A DNA stretch of 64,000 bases from Edaphochlamys debaryana (lineage: Eukaryota > Chlorophyta > Chlorophyceae > Chlamydomonadales). The stretch spans positions 744,001 through 808,000 of the forward strand of contig JAEHOE010000025.1 in NCBI GenBank assembly GCA_016858145.1. The letters run 5' to 3'. Positions 11,345 to 22,100 of this stretch are shown piece by piece; position 1 is the stretch's first letter, and each line of letters opens with the position of its first letter. The notes under the pieces are model-generated. The model was not told the DNA's origin. It saw only the letters and a program-made list of their open reading frames with translations, and did not search any database. The position numbers and the translations under genes were made by a program.

Positions 11345-13810
11345 GGCGGTACGAGGAGGGTGGGCCGAGGTAAAAGGGCCGCGGCGGATGGCTAGAGAGG
11401 ACGGAGGGAAGAGAAAGCTCAAGGCGATGGGTTTGACAAGAAGAAGAAGAGAATCGCTACAGGTTTCGTTGCGTCGCGTCACAGCACATCGAGTTAATTT
11501 GTGCAGTGGGAGGGAAGCGGCTGCAGTAAGAGGGAGGTGAAAGTAAGGTGCGGCGGTTTGTGTCGCCGGCGTGGGAGGTGGCGCGGAGGAATGTAGGGCG
11601 GTCAAGGTAGACCGCCCAAGCTTGGAATGAGGGAGGGTCATTGTGGAGAATGCCGGTTGTGCGCGCAGATGAGATGGTCGCTGTCCTTTCCCGCGCTGCG
11701 CCTTGGTAATCCGCCTCCTCGAGCGGGGTGGTTCACGCCACCTCGTGGATACGGGGAGGCGGCGCCGCGTGGTGGCGGCGGGCGATTCGGCGCCTGCGGC
11801 GTTTCGTTGCTTTCGTGCTGATCTTGTGCCCTCCGATGGGCGCGTGGCTTTTGTGTGCCTCCTGCGGCCGCAAATGATGGCTATGGGGGGTGTATGGTGG
11901 GTGCGAGCTTTGAGGCACCCGCACTCTTAAGACGTTTGGTAGTGGTGGTGGTGGTGATGTTTGCCGGGAGCAGCTGCAGGCGGTGTGTTTCGTAACGGCT
12001 GTGCCCGCGTTGGGCCCCGTTGCGTTTCGACGGCGCAGCCTTTTGTGCGGTATGTCGTATCCACGGCATTCGAAACAGCTTGTGGTTCGGCCTCTTGAGA
12101 CTCTTTCCTCGAGGGTGGTCGACTGAGGCCTATTTACGTATCTCCAAACGCGTCCAAACGCGTACGGACTTCTGTTGCCTGCGCAGGGTCCAGACATAGG
12201 ACTTTCGGTTGGTTCAGTGGCGGGTCGGTTGCCGAAGAGCTCTCGAGGGTTATGTATCCTCTCCGTTTGAGGAGGGAGCCTGGCGGGAGCCTTGCCTGGC
12301 CAGGGTTTGATTTGTTTTAAGCGGGTTGCTCAAACACAACAGGGCTGTGGGGGTGCAGGGGCGCAGAGGCATGCGGCAAGTTTAGCTGCGTGTTGCGTTT
12401 ATCCATGTGCGCTACCCGTGTTTGGGAGGTGCGCATCTGAGTGTTTCTTCCGCGGCGTATGAGCCCGGACCTGCTGCGTGTCCGCGTGCATACCTCAAGC
12501 TCGATCGCCGATGCAGTCGACGCCCTCCACGGCATCGGCCCCGGCCGCCGATGTTAGCTGGCTTGGGCCGTCCAGTTATGTCCAACTTGCGCGTGTGTGA
12601 CTGTGCGTGAGCCTCGCCGCGTTTGGGGCGGCTTGTGGTACCCAACCCAGCTAGAGCGAGGGCGCCGCGCCATTTGCGGGCCGCCTCGGCTTGGGTGGGG
12701 TACGCACGTGTCGTGTCTACTCGTGGTGGATTTACTTTCTGAGCCACAACACTGTCGCTTGGTCACTCGCATGAGATCAGAGGCAAGTTTGGAATTTGTA
12801 TGCCTCCAGAGTGCTGTGCAGCATCTGTGGCGCGGGGCCGTCTGCTCCCGCCGCCTACGCGAGGAGCCGAGATGTGCAGGTATTTGTTTCTTTGGATTTG
12901 TTTGCCCACGGCCCTTTTGCCTGGGCGGGGCTGCCGCGCAGTAGGTGAGGGGGGGTCTTTGATAACTGTTGGCGTGCCACAGGTCCCAAGCACACGGGCA
13001 GCGCGCATGAGGTGTTACCTGGCTCAGTGCGAAGTTACTGTTGGGCGGGAGGAGGCAACGCCGGACCGCTATGAAGAGCGACAATACTCTGGCTGTGGTG
13101 GGACTGGCGGCGGCCTCATGGCTAGCACTGTAAGCAGATCACGAGGAGACGAGGGATTTGAGGGTCTACTGCCGGGACCTGATGGTGTTCTACATGGGGT
13201 CGGTATGCATCTGTTGAATCACAAGCGAGGGATTAGACCTGATACGAGCGTGTCAATATGTCTGAAGGAAAGGGGGTAGTTGTCAGAGGCTGGTTGTCCG
13301 CTTATGTAAGCCTCTCGCACTCATGCCTCCTTGCCTTGCTCTCTGGATAGCGTTCAGTCCAGAGCTTGAGGCCCGGAGGCCTCGCACCGTGCATGCCGGA
13401 ACAGGTCCCCTGACGCCTGAGCTTTGGATGGGTTCCGGCCGCCATGGTAAAGACGAATTGCAGCCAACGTAGGCATCTTGCTCCTCGTGCTATGACCGGT
13501 TAGTGCAAGCTGCGCGGGGGGTCCGGGGATGTGCAGCATGAAGCATCTCGACGCCGAGGCATCACGACCCCCAGTCACCCAGAATACAGCGCCAGAATAA
13601 GTACGTCTTATCCAATTGCGCTCGCTGGGTTGTGGGTCCTCCTCAAAGTAGGCCCGCTCGCGAAGGAAGGCTTTGACGTTGGCCGACAGCTGGAAGATGA
13701 AGTTTCGCGAGCCAGCGCCCGAAGCCCAATAGCAGATGTCCCAGCAGCTCAGTATCACACATACATAGCACGATTTTCAATAGAAACTGACGGGTCCCAG
13801 CACCTGAGGA
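11345..13810. other. 3' UTR of the TZF gene plus intergenic DNA
   Basis: No coding exon recognised. TGTAA motifs on the plus strand at 13129-13133 and 13305-13309 are the first candidate polyadenylation signals after the TZF stop, which would imply a very long 3' UTR; termination could also occur earlier by a weaker signal. A minus-strand open frame at 13354-13758 has a fairly protein-like composition but no recognised domain or splice context, so it is not called. Confidence 0.45.
13305..13309 (+). terminator. Candidate TGTAA polyadenylation signal
   Basis: TGTAA is the usual polyadenylation motif in Chlamydomonas-type algae. This copy lies about 1.96 kb after the TZF stop codon, and another lies at 13129. 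Assignment to the TZF transcript is inference from position only. Confidence 0.3.
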
Positions 13811-14896
13811 ATGTCCGAGTCTGCAGCACCCATCGACTCTTGCAGCTACGAGCTTGACGATGGCGCACCCGTGAACGAGCTGCTCTGCACCTCTGAGATG
13901 GGAGAGCCTACACCAGGTCCGCGACCTGGAGACGGGCTCACACAGCGCCGACCTTTTGGGGACATATCTCAACAATGGGCCGACTTCTACGCACCGCAAA
14001 CGGAGGACAAGGCCGCCGCAGGCGGGACTCCAAAGCGCCCGGCGGGCACTCGCTTCTCGCCCACGCGAGGACCCGGCAGTGCTGCAAAGCGACTGTGGTC
14101 CTCTGAACTCCCACCACTTCCCAGGCCCGGACTGGGCACGAACCGGGTCGCCACGGCGCTTGCGGCTGCGGGCGGCCGGCAGCCGGCTCCACAGGTGCGA
14201 TTACGGCCCGGCGAGGCCCGGCTTCCTTCAGCTCCTTGCTGGCCTGCTTGAGCCTTCCGGCCGCAGTGCGCGAGCGTTGTTGATTGCGCCGGCTTGCCCT
14301 TGGCCGCACAGAACCGCCCTTGCCCCTCTCTGGCCTAACAGGAGAGCGCTGGCTCGCCTACGCGGCATCGCCCCGGCGGCGCGCTTCCGCGCATCCCTTC
14401 GCTGGACAGCAACGGCGCGCCGCTGGGGCCCCCGCCGCAAGCCGCGCCCGTGTGGGACCGCACCGGCTCCAACTCCTTCACCAGCCAGCGCAGCCACGGC
14501 AGCGGGGGTGGAAGTGCAGGTGGCAGCGTGGGCGGGAGCCCTGCAAGCCTGGATGGCCGGCCCGGCCCGGGCCCGTCGGCTCTGCTGCCCGTGCCTCTGC
14601 CCATGGAGCTCGAGGCAGCAGCGCCGGGCGCCATCAGCAGGGCCAACTCCGCCAGTCTGCCACCACAGCTCGTGCCGGAGGGCAATGAGAACGGCGGGGC
14701 GGTAGTGGCGGGGGCCGCTGTGGGTGGCCCTCCGTCCCGCGCCAACAGCGGTGGAAGCGCGGCAAACGTGGCGCCGCCGTCGCCTTTCCCGCACCTGGAG
14801 AACCAGCCCGGACGACCCCCGCACGATCACTCCAACGTGCCGTTCCGCGCCCTGCTGGGCGGCTCAGTGTCCTTCACCTCCTCCGGCTCGCGTTAG
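13811..14896 (+). CDS. Unrecognised low-complexity protein with an RRPFGDIS motif
   Basis: Two exons (13811-14194 and 14342-14896) join in phase 0, giving about 312 residues. The ATG is the first in frame; upstream non-coding or coding exons cannot be excluded. I do not recognise the family. Residues ~42-60 carry the most conserved-looking segment, QRRPFGDISQQWADFYAPQ. The FGDIS core is loosely like the short linear RPLGDIxN-type motifs of some cell-cycle proteins, but this is weak. The remainder is rich in Pro, Gly, Ser and Ala. It contains Ser/Thr-Pro sites and repeated RANS elements (ISRANSASLP, SRANSGGSAA), which resemble basophilic kinase or 14-3-3 type sites. There is no signal peptide or membrane segment. 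It is convergent with the giant pyruvate-kinase gene. Confidence 0.6.
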
Positions 14897-16140
14897 CAGA
14901 AATTCCTCGGCAGATCAGGGCCAGTTGGGGCCTGTGGACGGCCATGGCAGGACTCAGGGCTGGCGCCCAGGGAAGCGGCACGAAGGCGCGTATGGGCGGG
15001 GCAGGAAGTGCAGACGCCGACATGCCTGGGATGGGGGCAGGACATGCCGGCTTGGGGTTGATGATGTCCCATGTCGCGGGTTGTAGCGCCCAAGCATGCA
15101 ACGGCTGTGTCGAGGCCGCAGTTTGGCGCAGCGTGAGATGAATCTTGGTGTAGATGGGTGCTCGAACGGGCGCAGAGTGGCGGGAAAGGTTGAGGGGCAG
15201 CTGACGGGGGCGTAACCTGTGACTTTGGTGTGGTCGTATACCGGTACGCTCGAGGGGTGACGCAGGTGGTGTTTGGCGAGGTTTGGCGCTTAGAGGTTAG
15301 ACACGACGGTGCATGTAGGACTGGCTGCATCGCACTGATGGTTTCCGCACGCACTTGTTGACCAGGGCTCGGACCCCTGCAAGAGCTGGTGACGAATGGG
15401 CGTTGGAGATGTCCCAAACACATCCTCCAGAACTGCAGGGACCCCGCTTCTTGAGCCGACGAGCCTGAGGTATCTGCTTGCAGGCCGCTTTGCCATACGG
15501 CTGACTAGTGGTCGTTAGCAATCGGCCTTCTTTGGGCGAGGCAGCAGCGCTGGGGGCAGTAGGGGCTGTGGGGGCAGCTGCCTTCTGTCAAAGGAGATAG
15601 GCAATAGTTACATACTTATGGGGCCAGCATGACTCTGCCATTCTACAAATCCGGAAGGGGACTGTAACCTGCAGGCCTTTGATACGACATAGGCATGGCT
15701 CGCGACTGATGAAGAGGCGTAGGCTGCCCTGTACAGTAAGCAGGGGGCTGCCGCAGCAGGACACCGGGTGCACGAAATGCACGCGGCTATCTCTCAGCAG
15801 CAATGCAACCCTCCCAAAAGCAAGTATTGATACTCCACTCGCGGCAAGGCGAGCCCTCAGGAAACAATGAAATTGCAAAGCTGCTCACAGAGCAGCCATA
15901 GTAAACAGAAGCACAAAAGCCACGGCAAGCGCAGAATGTCGCTTCCTTGCAGCCCCTCCCTCCCTTCAGCGCCCTTGAGGGCGCACCGTATGCAAGATGT
16001 ATGCCAGCTAGACCCTCCATCACATACCTCCACTGCTCAAGCGAATTGCGAAGCCTTCCGGAAGCCATCACCGCTCAGCCTTTCCGTCCACCAGACAACC
16101 GCAAGCGCCAAGCGTCCCCACCGCGGCCACGGCCACACGC
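14897..16140. other. Convergent 3' region between the 13.8-kb gene and pyruvate kinase
   Basis: No gene recognised. TGTAA on the plus strand at 15663-15667 and its complement (TTACA on the plus strand, TGTAA for minus-strand transcripts) at 15608-15612 are candidate polyadenylation signals of the two converging genes. If both are used, the 3' UTRs overlap as antisense by a few tens of bases. The pyruvate-kinase 3' UTR would be about 530 bases. Confidence 0.45.
15608..15612 (-). terminator. Candidate TGTAA polyadenylation signal of the pyruvate-kinase gene
   Basis: TGTAA read on the minus strand, about 530 bases beyond the stop codon at 16141-16143. The length is reasonable for an algal 3' UTR. 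The assignment is positional. Confidence 0.4.
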
Positions 16141-19110
16141 TCACACGCACAGCGCCAGCGAGCGTGCCCGCATGCTGCCCCGCTTGGCCAGCGGGCTGGG
16201 CAGCGCCAGGCTTGAGGGCGCGGACAGGTCCTGCGGCGGCCCGCCCAGCTGGTAGGCCAGGTCCACGGCGCGCATGACGGGCTGGCCGTCCGCGGGCAGC
16301 GCGTCGCGGCCGTGCAGCACGATGGCTGCGGGAGGGCGGGGGGGCAAACCGCGGGCGAAGCCGTGTCGGTGGATCCAGCTTGAGACGCAGAGTGCCGCGT
16401 CATGTAGAGGAAGGAAGAGCCGCTGACCTAGCCGCGACCCTGGTACGCAGGAGAGTGCGGACACCAACAGGAGTGGACCCCGCGCCCCTCGCACCTGTGC
16501 CCTGGCCGTTCCACAGGCCGTTGGCCTCGGCAAAGGTGGCCGCGCGCACGATGAGGTCGTCCACGGCCGCGGCCACGCTGCTGCCGGGCTTGTCCAGTGA
16601 CTCCACCAGCAGCGGGTACTGCCCGAACACGATGGCCGCCTGGTCAGGTTGGAGGGAGGCAGTGGGCAGCAGGGTAAGGCGGCATGAAGGAGATACAGGA
16701 CGACTGGGGTGTTGCTTGGGCATGCATGTGGCCGGGCCGGCAACCTAACAGCCATGTGCGCCACTCGCCTGGTTGGCCACCCACTCCTTGTCCGTGATGA
16801 CAATCTGCACAGCGGGCAACAGCGGTGTGTGGGCAAACGGTTAGAGCCAACGCAGCCCCTGTGCCGAGCACGTCCACACCGAAGGCTACCGGAGCTGCCC
16901 AGCCCATCCCCGCTCCCGCGGCACCTGCGGCATGGCGGGCCGGTACTTGGAGACCATGCGCGCTGGGAAGCCCTCTGAAGTGATAGTGATGAGCAGCTGC
17001 GCGTTGCAGTCCACGGCCGCCGCCACGGAGGACACGCCGGTGGCCTCGGTGATGCCGAAGGGCTTGGGCGTGTGGTCGCTGCGGGGTGGTGGCAGGGCAG
17101 AGAGGGCCTCAACTCTGGGCGCTTGAAGTGCGGGCTGCCTGTAACCTCCCCCTGCCGCGCACAAGCCGATACCACCCGTGACACGGATAGCTGCGCGTGT
17201 GGCTCACCGGATGAAGGCCTGCGTGGAGATGTAGGCGTTGCCGTTCTCCGCGTTGGCCACAATGGCCGCCATGGTGCGCACCGCCGCGTGCGGGAACTTG
17301 CCGCCCGCGGTCTCACCTGGGGTACACGGGCATGGGATGTGCACAGGAAGTCAGTGCAAGGGCGAGGGCGTACGGAGAAGGCAGCTGCAGCCTGAAGCGC
17401 TGGGGCCAAGTAGGCTAGGCGCAGTTTGTGTAGAGAGGGCAAGCCGCTGATGGCTCACCGCTGAGCATGACTGCGTCGGTGCCGTCGAACACAGCGTTGG
17501 CCACGTCCGTCATCTCGGCGCGGGTGGGCAGCGGCGAAGAGGTCATGGACTCGAGCATCTGCGTCGCCGTAATGACGAACTTCCCAGCAATGTTGGCCTT
17601 GGTAATCATCATCTTCTGGGCCAGAGCCACCTGTAGGATAGAAAGCGCACGAAGGGCACGCAGCATTCAGTAGGCAGATGGAGGGCCCTATAGAAGTGAG
17701 CAGGTCCCAGTTTAAAGCATTGGCAAGACCGGTCCCCCAGGTGCGCTCTCATCGCCCTCGCACCTTCTCCGAGGGGATCTCCATGGCCAGGTCACCGCGG
17801 GCCACCATGATGCCGTCGCCCTCGGCCAGGATGGCGTCGTAGTGCGTGAGGCCCGCCTCGTTCTCGATCTTGGAAATGATCTTGACAAACTGCCCGCCCG
17901 CCTCGTCCAGCACCTTGCGGATGAACCTGGGGCGCAGGCGGTCGCAGCGAGCATGGAGTCAACAGACCGGGCTAGACGGGCGCTGCCGCGTAAAATGTGG
18001 CCAACCAGGACACGCCCAAGGCGAGACTGTGAACAGCATATGGCTGCTGCATGTCTCGGAGCTGGTGCCGAAGCACCCTTATGATCTCACTTGACGTCCG
18101 CCGCGCTCTGCACGAAGCTGGCCGCCACGAAGTCCATCTTGTTCTTGACGCAGAAGAGCTGCAGGTCCTCCACATCCTTGGGCGTCAGCACCGGGATGTC
18201 CACGTGCACGCCTTAGGGGTTGGGGTGGCGGGGACAGGGAGGGGTGGTTTAGGGGAAGCAGCTCTTGAAGGGCAGGGGCGAAGGGCAGTCGGGGTCGCGG
18301 CAGGTGGGCGCTCCAAAGTACGCCCTGCGCACGGGCCATGCACGCACCCGGGAGGTTGCAGTTCTTGCGCTGGCCCAGCGTCTTGCTGTTGAGGCAGCGG
18401 CCCTTGAGCTCCTTGTCGTTGAGGATCTCCACCACCTCGATGGCCAGCGACCCGTCCGCCACCAGGATGCGACTACCCACCTGCACGGACCTGCGCGGAG
18501 GGCGACGTCCGGATATTGAGCTCACGTTTGCAGCTTCGACACGGCAACCATGCGATGATCCCGAGTGATATGCAAACCCTCCATTCCTGTGACTCACTGG
18601 CACAGCTTGGCGTAGCTCAGGCCGATTTTGGTCTCGCCCGTGGTTTCGTCCTTGTAGCCCTCCCACTTGTCGTACTCGTCGCCGACCGCCACCACCGTCA
18701 GCTCCTGGCCTGCCTCGAGCGCAATGTCCTTTCCGTCCTTGAGCATGGCCGTGCGGATCTCGGGGCCCTTGGTGTCCAGCAGGTAGGCGATGCGCCGCTC
18801 GCTGCCGCGGTAGGACGACACCTGCAGAATGGGCGCAGTTGGGTGGAGGACGAGGTTAAGCTCCAGAGCGCGCATACTGCCCTGCATGCTCGAGCTGTGG
18901 CGCGGGCACTTCCACGTCACAGACAGGGGTCGGCCTTGCAAGCGCACCTTGCGCAGGCGGTCGAGGACCTCCTGGTGCGCCTCGTGCGTGCCGTGGCTGA
19001 AGTTGAAGCGGGCCACGTCCATGCCCGCCTCCAGGAGCTCCGCCAGGCCGCCCTCGGACCAGCACGAGGGGCCCAGCGTGCACACGATCTTGGTCTTGCG
19101 CACGCCCGGC
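16141..19110 (-). other. Pyruvate-kinase module 4 (catalytic residues present), C-terminal
   Basis: A Ser/Pro/Arg-rich linker of ~130 residues (about 19115-19508) with several RxxS sites leads into [55 protein letters not shown] and [10 protein letters not shown] are all present. The C-terminal lobe contains the usual ARMVSKYRP element and ends in a ~50-residue tail ([14 protein letters not shown] ... ARSLALCV). It predicts an active enzyme. Confidence 0.83.
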
Positions 19111-22100
19111 AGCGAGTGGTCCAGGATATCGGTGAGGGAGATGGCGGTGGTACGCAGGCTGAGCGTCTTGGAGGCCACCACGGGCTTGGGCTGCGGAATG
19201 CTGAGCAGCTCGGCGGTGGCAGCGCGCGAGGCGCCGGGCCTGCCGGGCGAGAAGGAGTCGGCGGCGGAGCCGACGGACCATTCCTTGGTGCGGCGCGCTA
19301 CGAGGCTGGGCGCGGCGCCGAAAGCGGTGAGACCCTCCTGCGCGTCGTCCGTCATCGCCTGGTCCAGCGGGCTCTTGCGGGAGTTGCCCGACAGCCGGCT
19401 CTTGCGGTGGTCGATGGGGTCCATGCCGGCGTTGCTGGGGCGCTCGACGGGGTAGGAGTCGGTCACGGCGGCGGAGGCCTGGCGCGAGGGCACGCCACCC
19501 GGTGCCACCTGGGGGAGGCAGACAGCACGGGGGCTTCAGCCGTACGATGACTCCCTCCGTTGGGACAGGGCCGACCGTAGCAGGGAAGTCGGGCTACAGG
19601 TACCGTACTTCGGCGGAACGAGGGGTGAGGTGAGAGGCGGGAAGCTGGCGATGGCAACGCCGAGCGCAAGCTCGGGCGCTGCACGCAAGGCCTCAGGTCC
19701 CACCGCACCTGCATGGACACCATGGGCAGGCCGTTCTCGGCGTCCGCCTGGATGCAGCCGTGCACCTGGATGGGAGGGATGGGAGGGGTAGTTAGGAAGA
19801 AAGAAGAGAGGACGGAAGGGATATCGGTATCGGTATATCGGTATCGGCACCCTGGCCCACGTACGCACCACAACAACCTCGCGCCCGGGCTCGCACAGGC
19901 CCGCCTCCATGGCGAACAGGATGGCCTGGGGGCGGCGGGGCGGAGCGGAGGGGCGTGAGCCGGGGCGCAGCGGGCGGGCACGGAGTCTGAAGAGGCGCAC
20001 GTGCAGTGCCAGGTTCGATCACTGGTGTCTGTGCTGGAATCCTCTCACCTCCTCCACCAGCACGTCGAACTCCACCTGGGTTTCGCAAAGGCAAGAACGG
20101 GAGGAGGAGGAATCGGTAAGTACTTTCTGCAGAGTTGGCAGTGGAGACCTAGCAGCGCCCGGCAGCAGCAGATCCCGGCTGCGCGCTCACGTCGAAGCGC
20201 GATACGGGCAGCTCCTTCACGATGCTGGCGTAGATGCCGAACACGGGCGCGCAGGAGCGGGCGGCCTCCAGCTTGTCCGTGACCAGCAGCACGGGCACGC
20301 GGGGGCGGTACTTGGACACCATGCGGGCGCTGGCGCCTGCGAGGTCGGGAGCCGGCACACACAGGGACGGCAGGGCTCAACAGCTGCTGCATAATACACC
20401 GGCCCCGGAAGCGTAGTGTGCTGGCCCGTCATGCAGCTGGAACAAAGCAGGGATAGCGCGCGAGCCCACAGCGACCGTTGCCGAGGCACAAGTGGCTAAT
20501 AGCTATCCGCTTTCCAACGCACCCGTGGAGCCGATGACCAGGATGAGCGCCGCGTCCACGTCCAGCACGTTCTTGGCGGCGCACCCCAGCACCGCCTCCG
20601 TGGTGCTCATGGGCCGGGCCGAGAAGTCGCGGATAAAGTCGTACACCTGCCGTACAGATAAGATGGGCACGGGATGCCAGCAGGTCAGGTCAGGTCACAA
20701 GGCTGGAAGCTCAGGTTAGGCCGCGTGTGGGCAGATGCGTTAGTGCTGGAAGCGGGGAGCCCAAGGATGAGAGCACAACTGGAGCGGTGCGGCCCCAGCT
20801 GCGCAGCAAGGGAGCAGGAGCCCACCTGCGGGTAGTTGGTGCCGACCTCGGCGTTGGCCACGATGGCGCCTGCGAGGGGTGCAGTACGCAGGTGCGGACA
20901 GTGTTGGCCAGGCGGCATAAGGCGCTACACAGACCACGCCCCGGCAGTCTCTTCCGGCAGCGCTGCAGCCACCCCGCGTCTTGCTTGAGCCCACTCACAC
21001 ATGGTGGACAGGGCCTTGTCGGGGAAGGCGCCGTTGGCAGTCTCGCCTGTCCGGGTTTAGGTGAAGGGCCTGGCGTCAGCAAGGGCGCATAGCTGCAGCA
21101 CCCAGCACGCCTGAAGGATTGTAGGGCTTACCGCTGAGCATGACGGCATCTGTGCCGTCAAACACAGCGTTGGCCACATCGGTCATCTCGGCACGGGTGG
21201 GCAGCGGGGCGCTGATCATAGACTCGAGCATCTGCGTCGCCGTAATGACGAACTTCCCAGCAATGTTGGCCTTGGTGATCATCATCTTTTGGGCCAGAGC
21301 CACCTGGGTGGGTGGAAGGGCACGAAGGCGCAGCGTTCAGACGGCACATAGAAGTCAGCGGGTCCCCGTTTCAAGCATTGGCAAGGCGGGTCCTCCAGGT
21401 GCGCTCCCATCGCCCCCCGCACCTTCTCCGAGGGGATCTCCATGGCCAGGTCGCCGCGGGCCACCATGATGCCGTCGCTCTCGGCCAGGATGGCGTCGTA
21501 GTTGATCAGACCCGCGGTGGACTCGATCTACAGAGGCGCGGAAAGGGCAAGGAACGCTTAGCTGCTGCCTGCCTGACCGCACGCTGAGAAGTGGCGGACC
21601 AGGTCTGGACAAGAGCGTTGCTGCCCAGGGAGACTGCCTCGTACCTTGGAGATGATCTTCACGTTGTAGCCGCCGCCGTCATCGAGCACCTTGCGGATGA
21701 ACCTGAAAGGCAGTTTGATGCAGTCCAACCTCTCGTTCGATTGGAGAGCTCTAGTCTTCGCCCAGGCCGAGGTGTGAGCCCTAGTATCTAGACAGACCTC
21801 TCTGCACCCTGCCCTTTACTCCTGGCGCCCTGCGCAGCCCGCCCTACTTGACGTCGTCGGCGCTCTGCACGAAGCTGGCCGCCACGAAGTCCATGTTGTT
21901 GCGCGCTGCGAACAGCTGAACGTCCTCCACGTCCTTGGGGCCCAGCACGGGCAGGTCCACGTGCACGCCTGAGGGGTCGGGCAATGGGGTTCATGGCGGT
22001 CAAGATGGAGGCAGGGAGGCCACACGCAGCAGATGCGGCAGCAAGGACGCCTGACTTCTGTCAACACGGGTACTGGTGCTACACGTGTCGTCCACGCACG

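Noticed and set aside
13354..13758. Minus-strand open frame with a protein-like segment (SRNFIFQLSANVKAFLRERA)
   Set aside because: No family recognised, no splice partners found, and it overlaps the presumed promoter of the 13.8-kb gene. It might be a gene fragment, but a call is not supportable.
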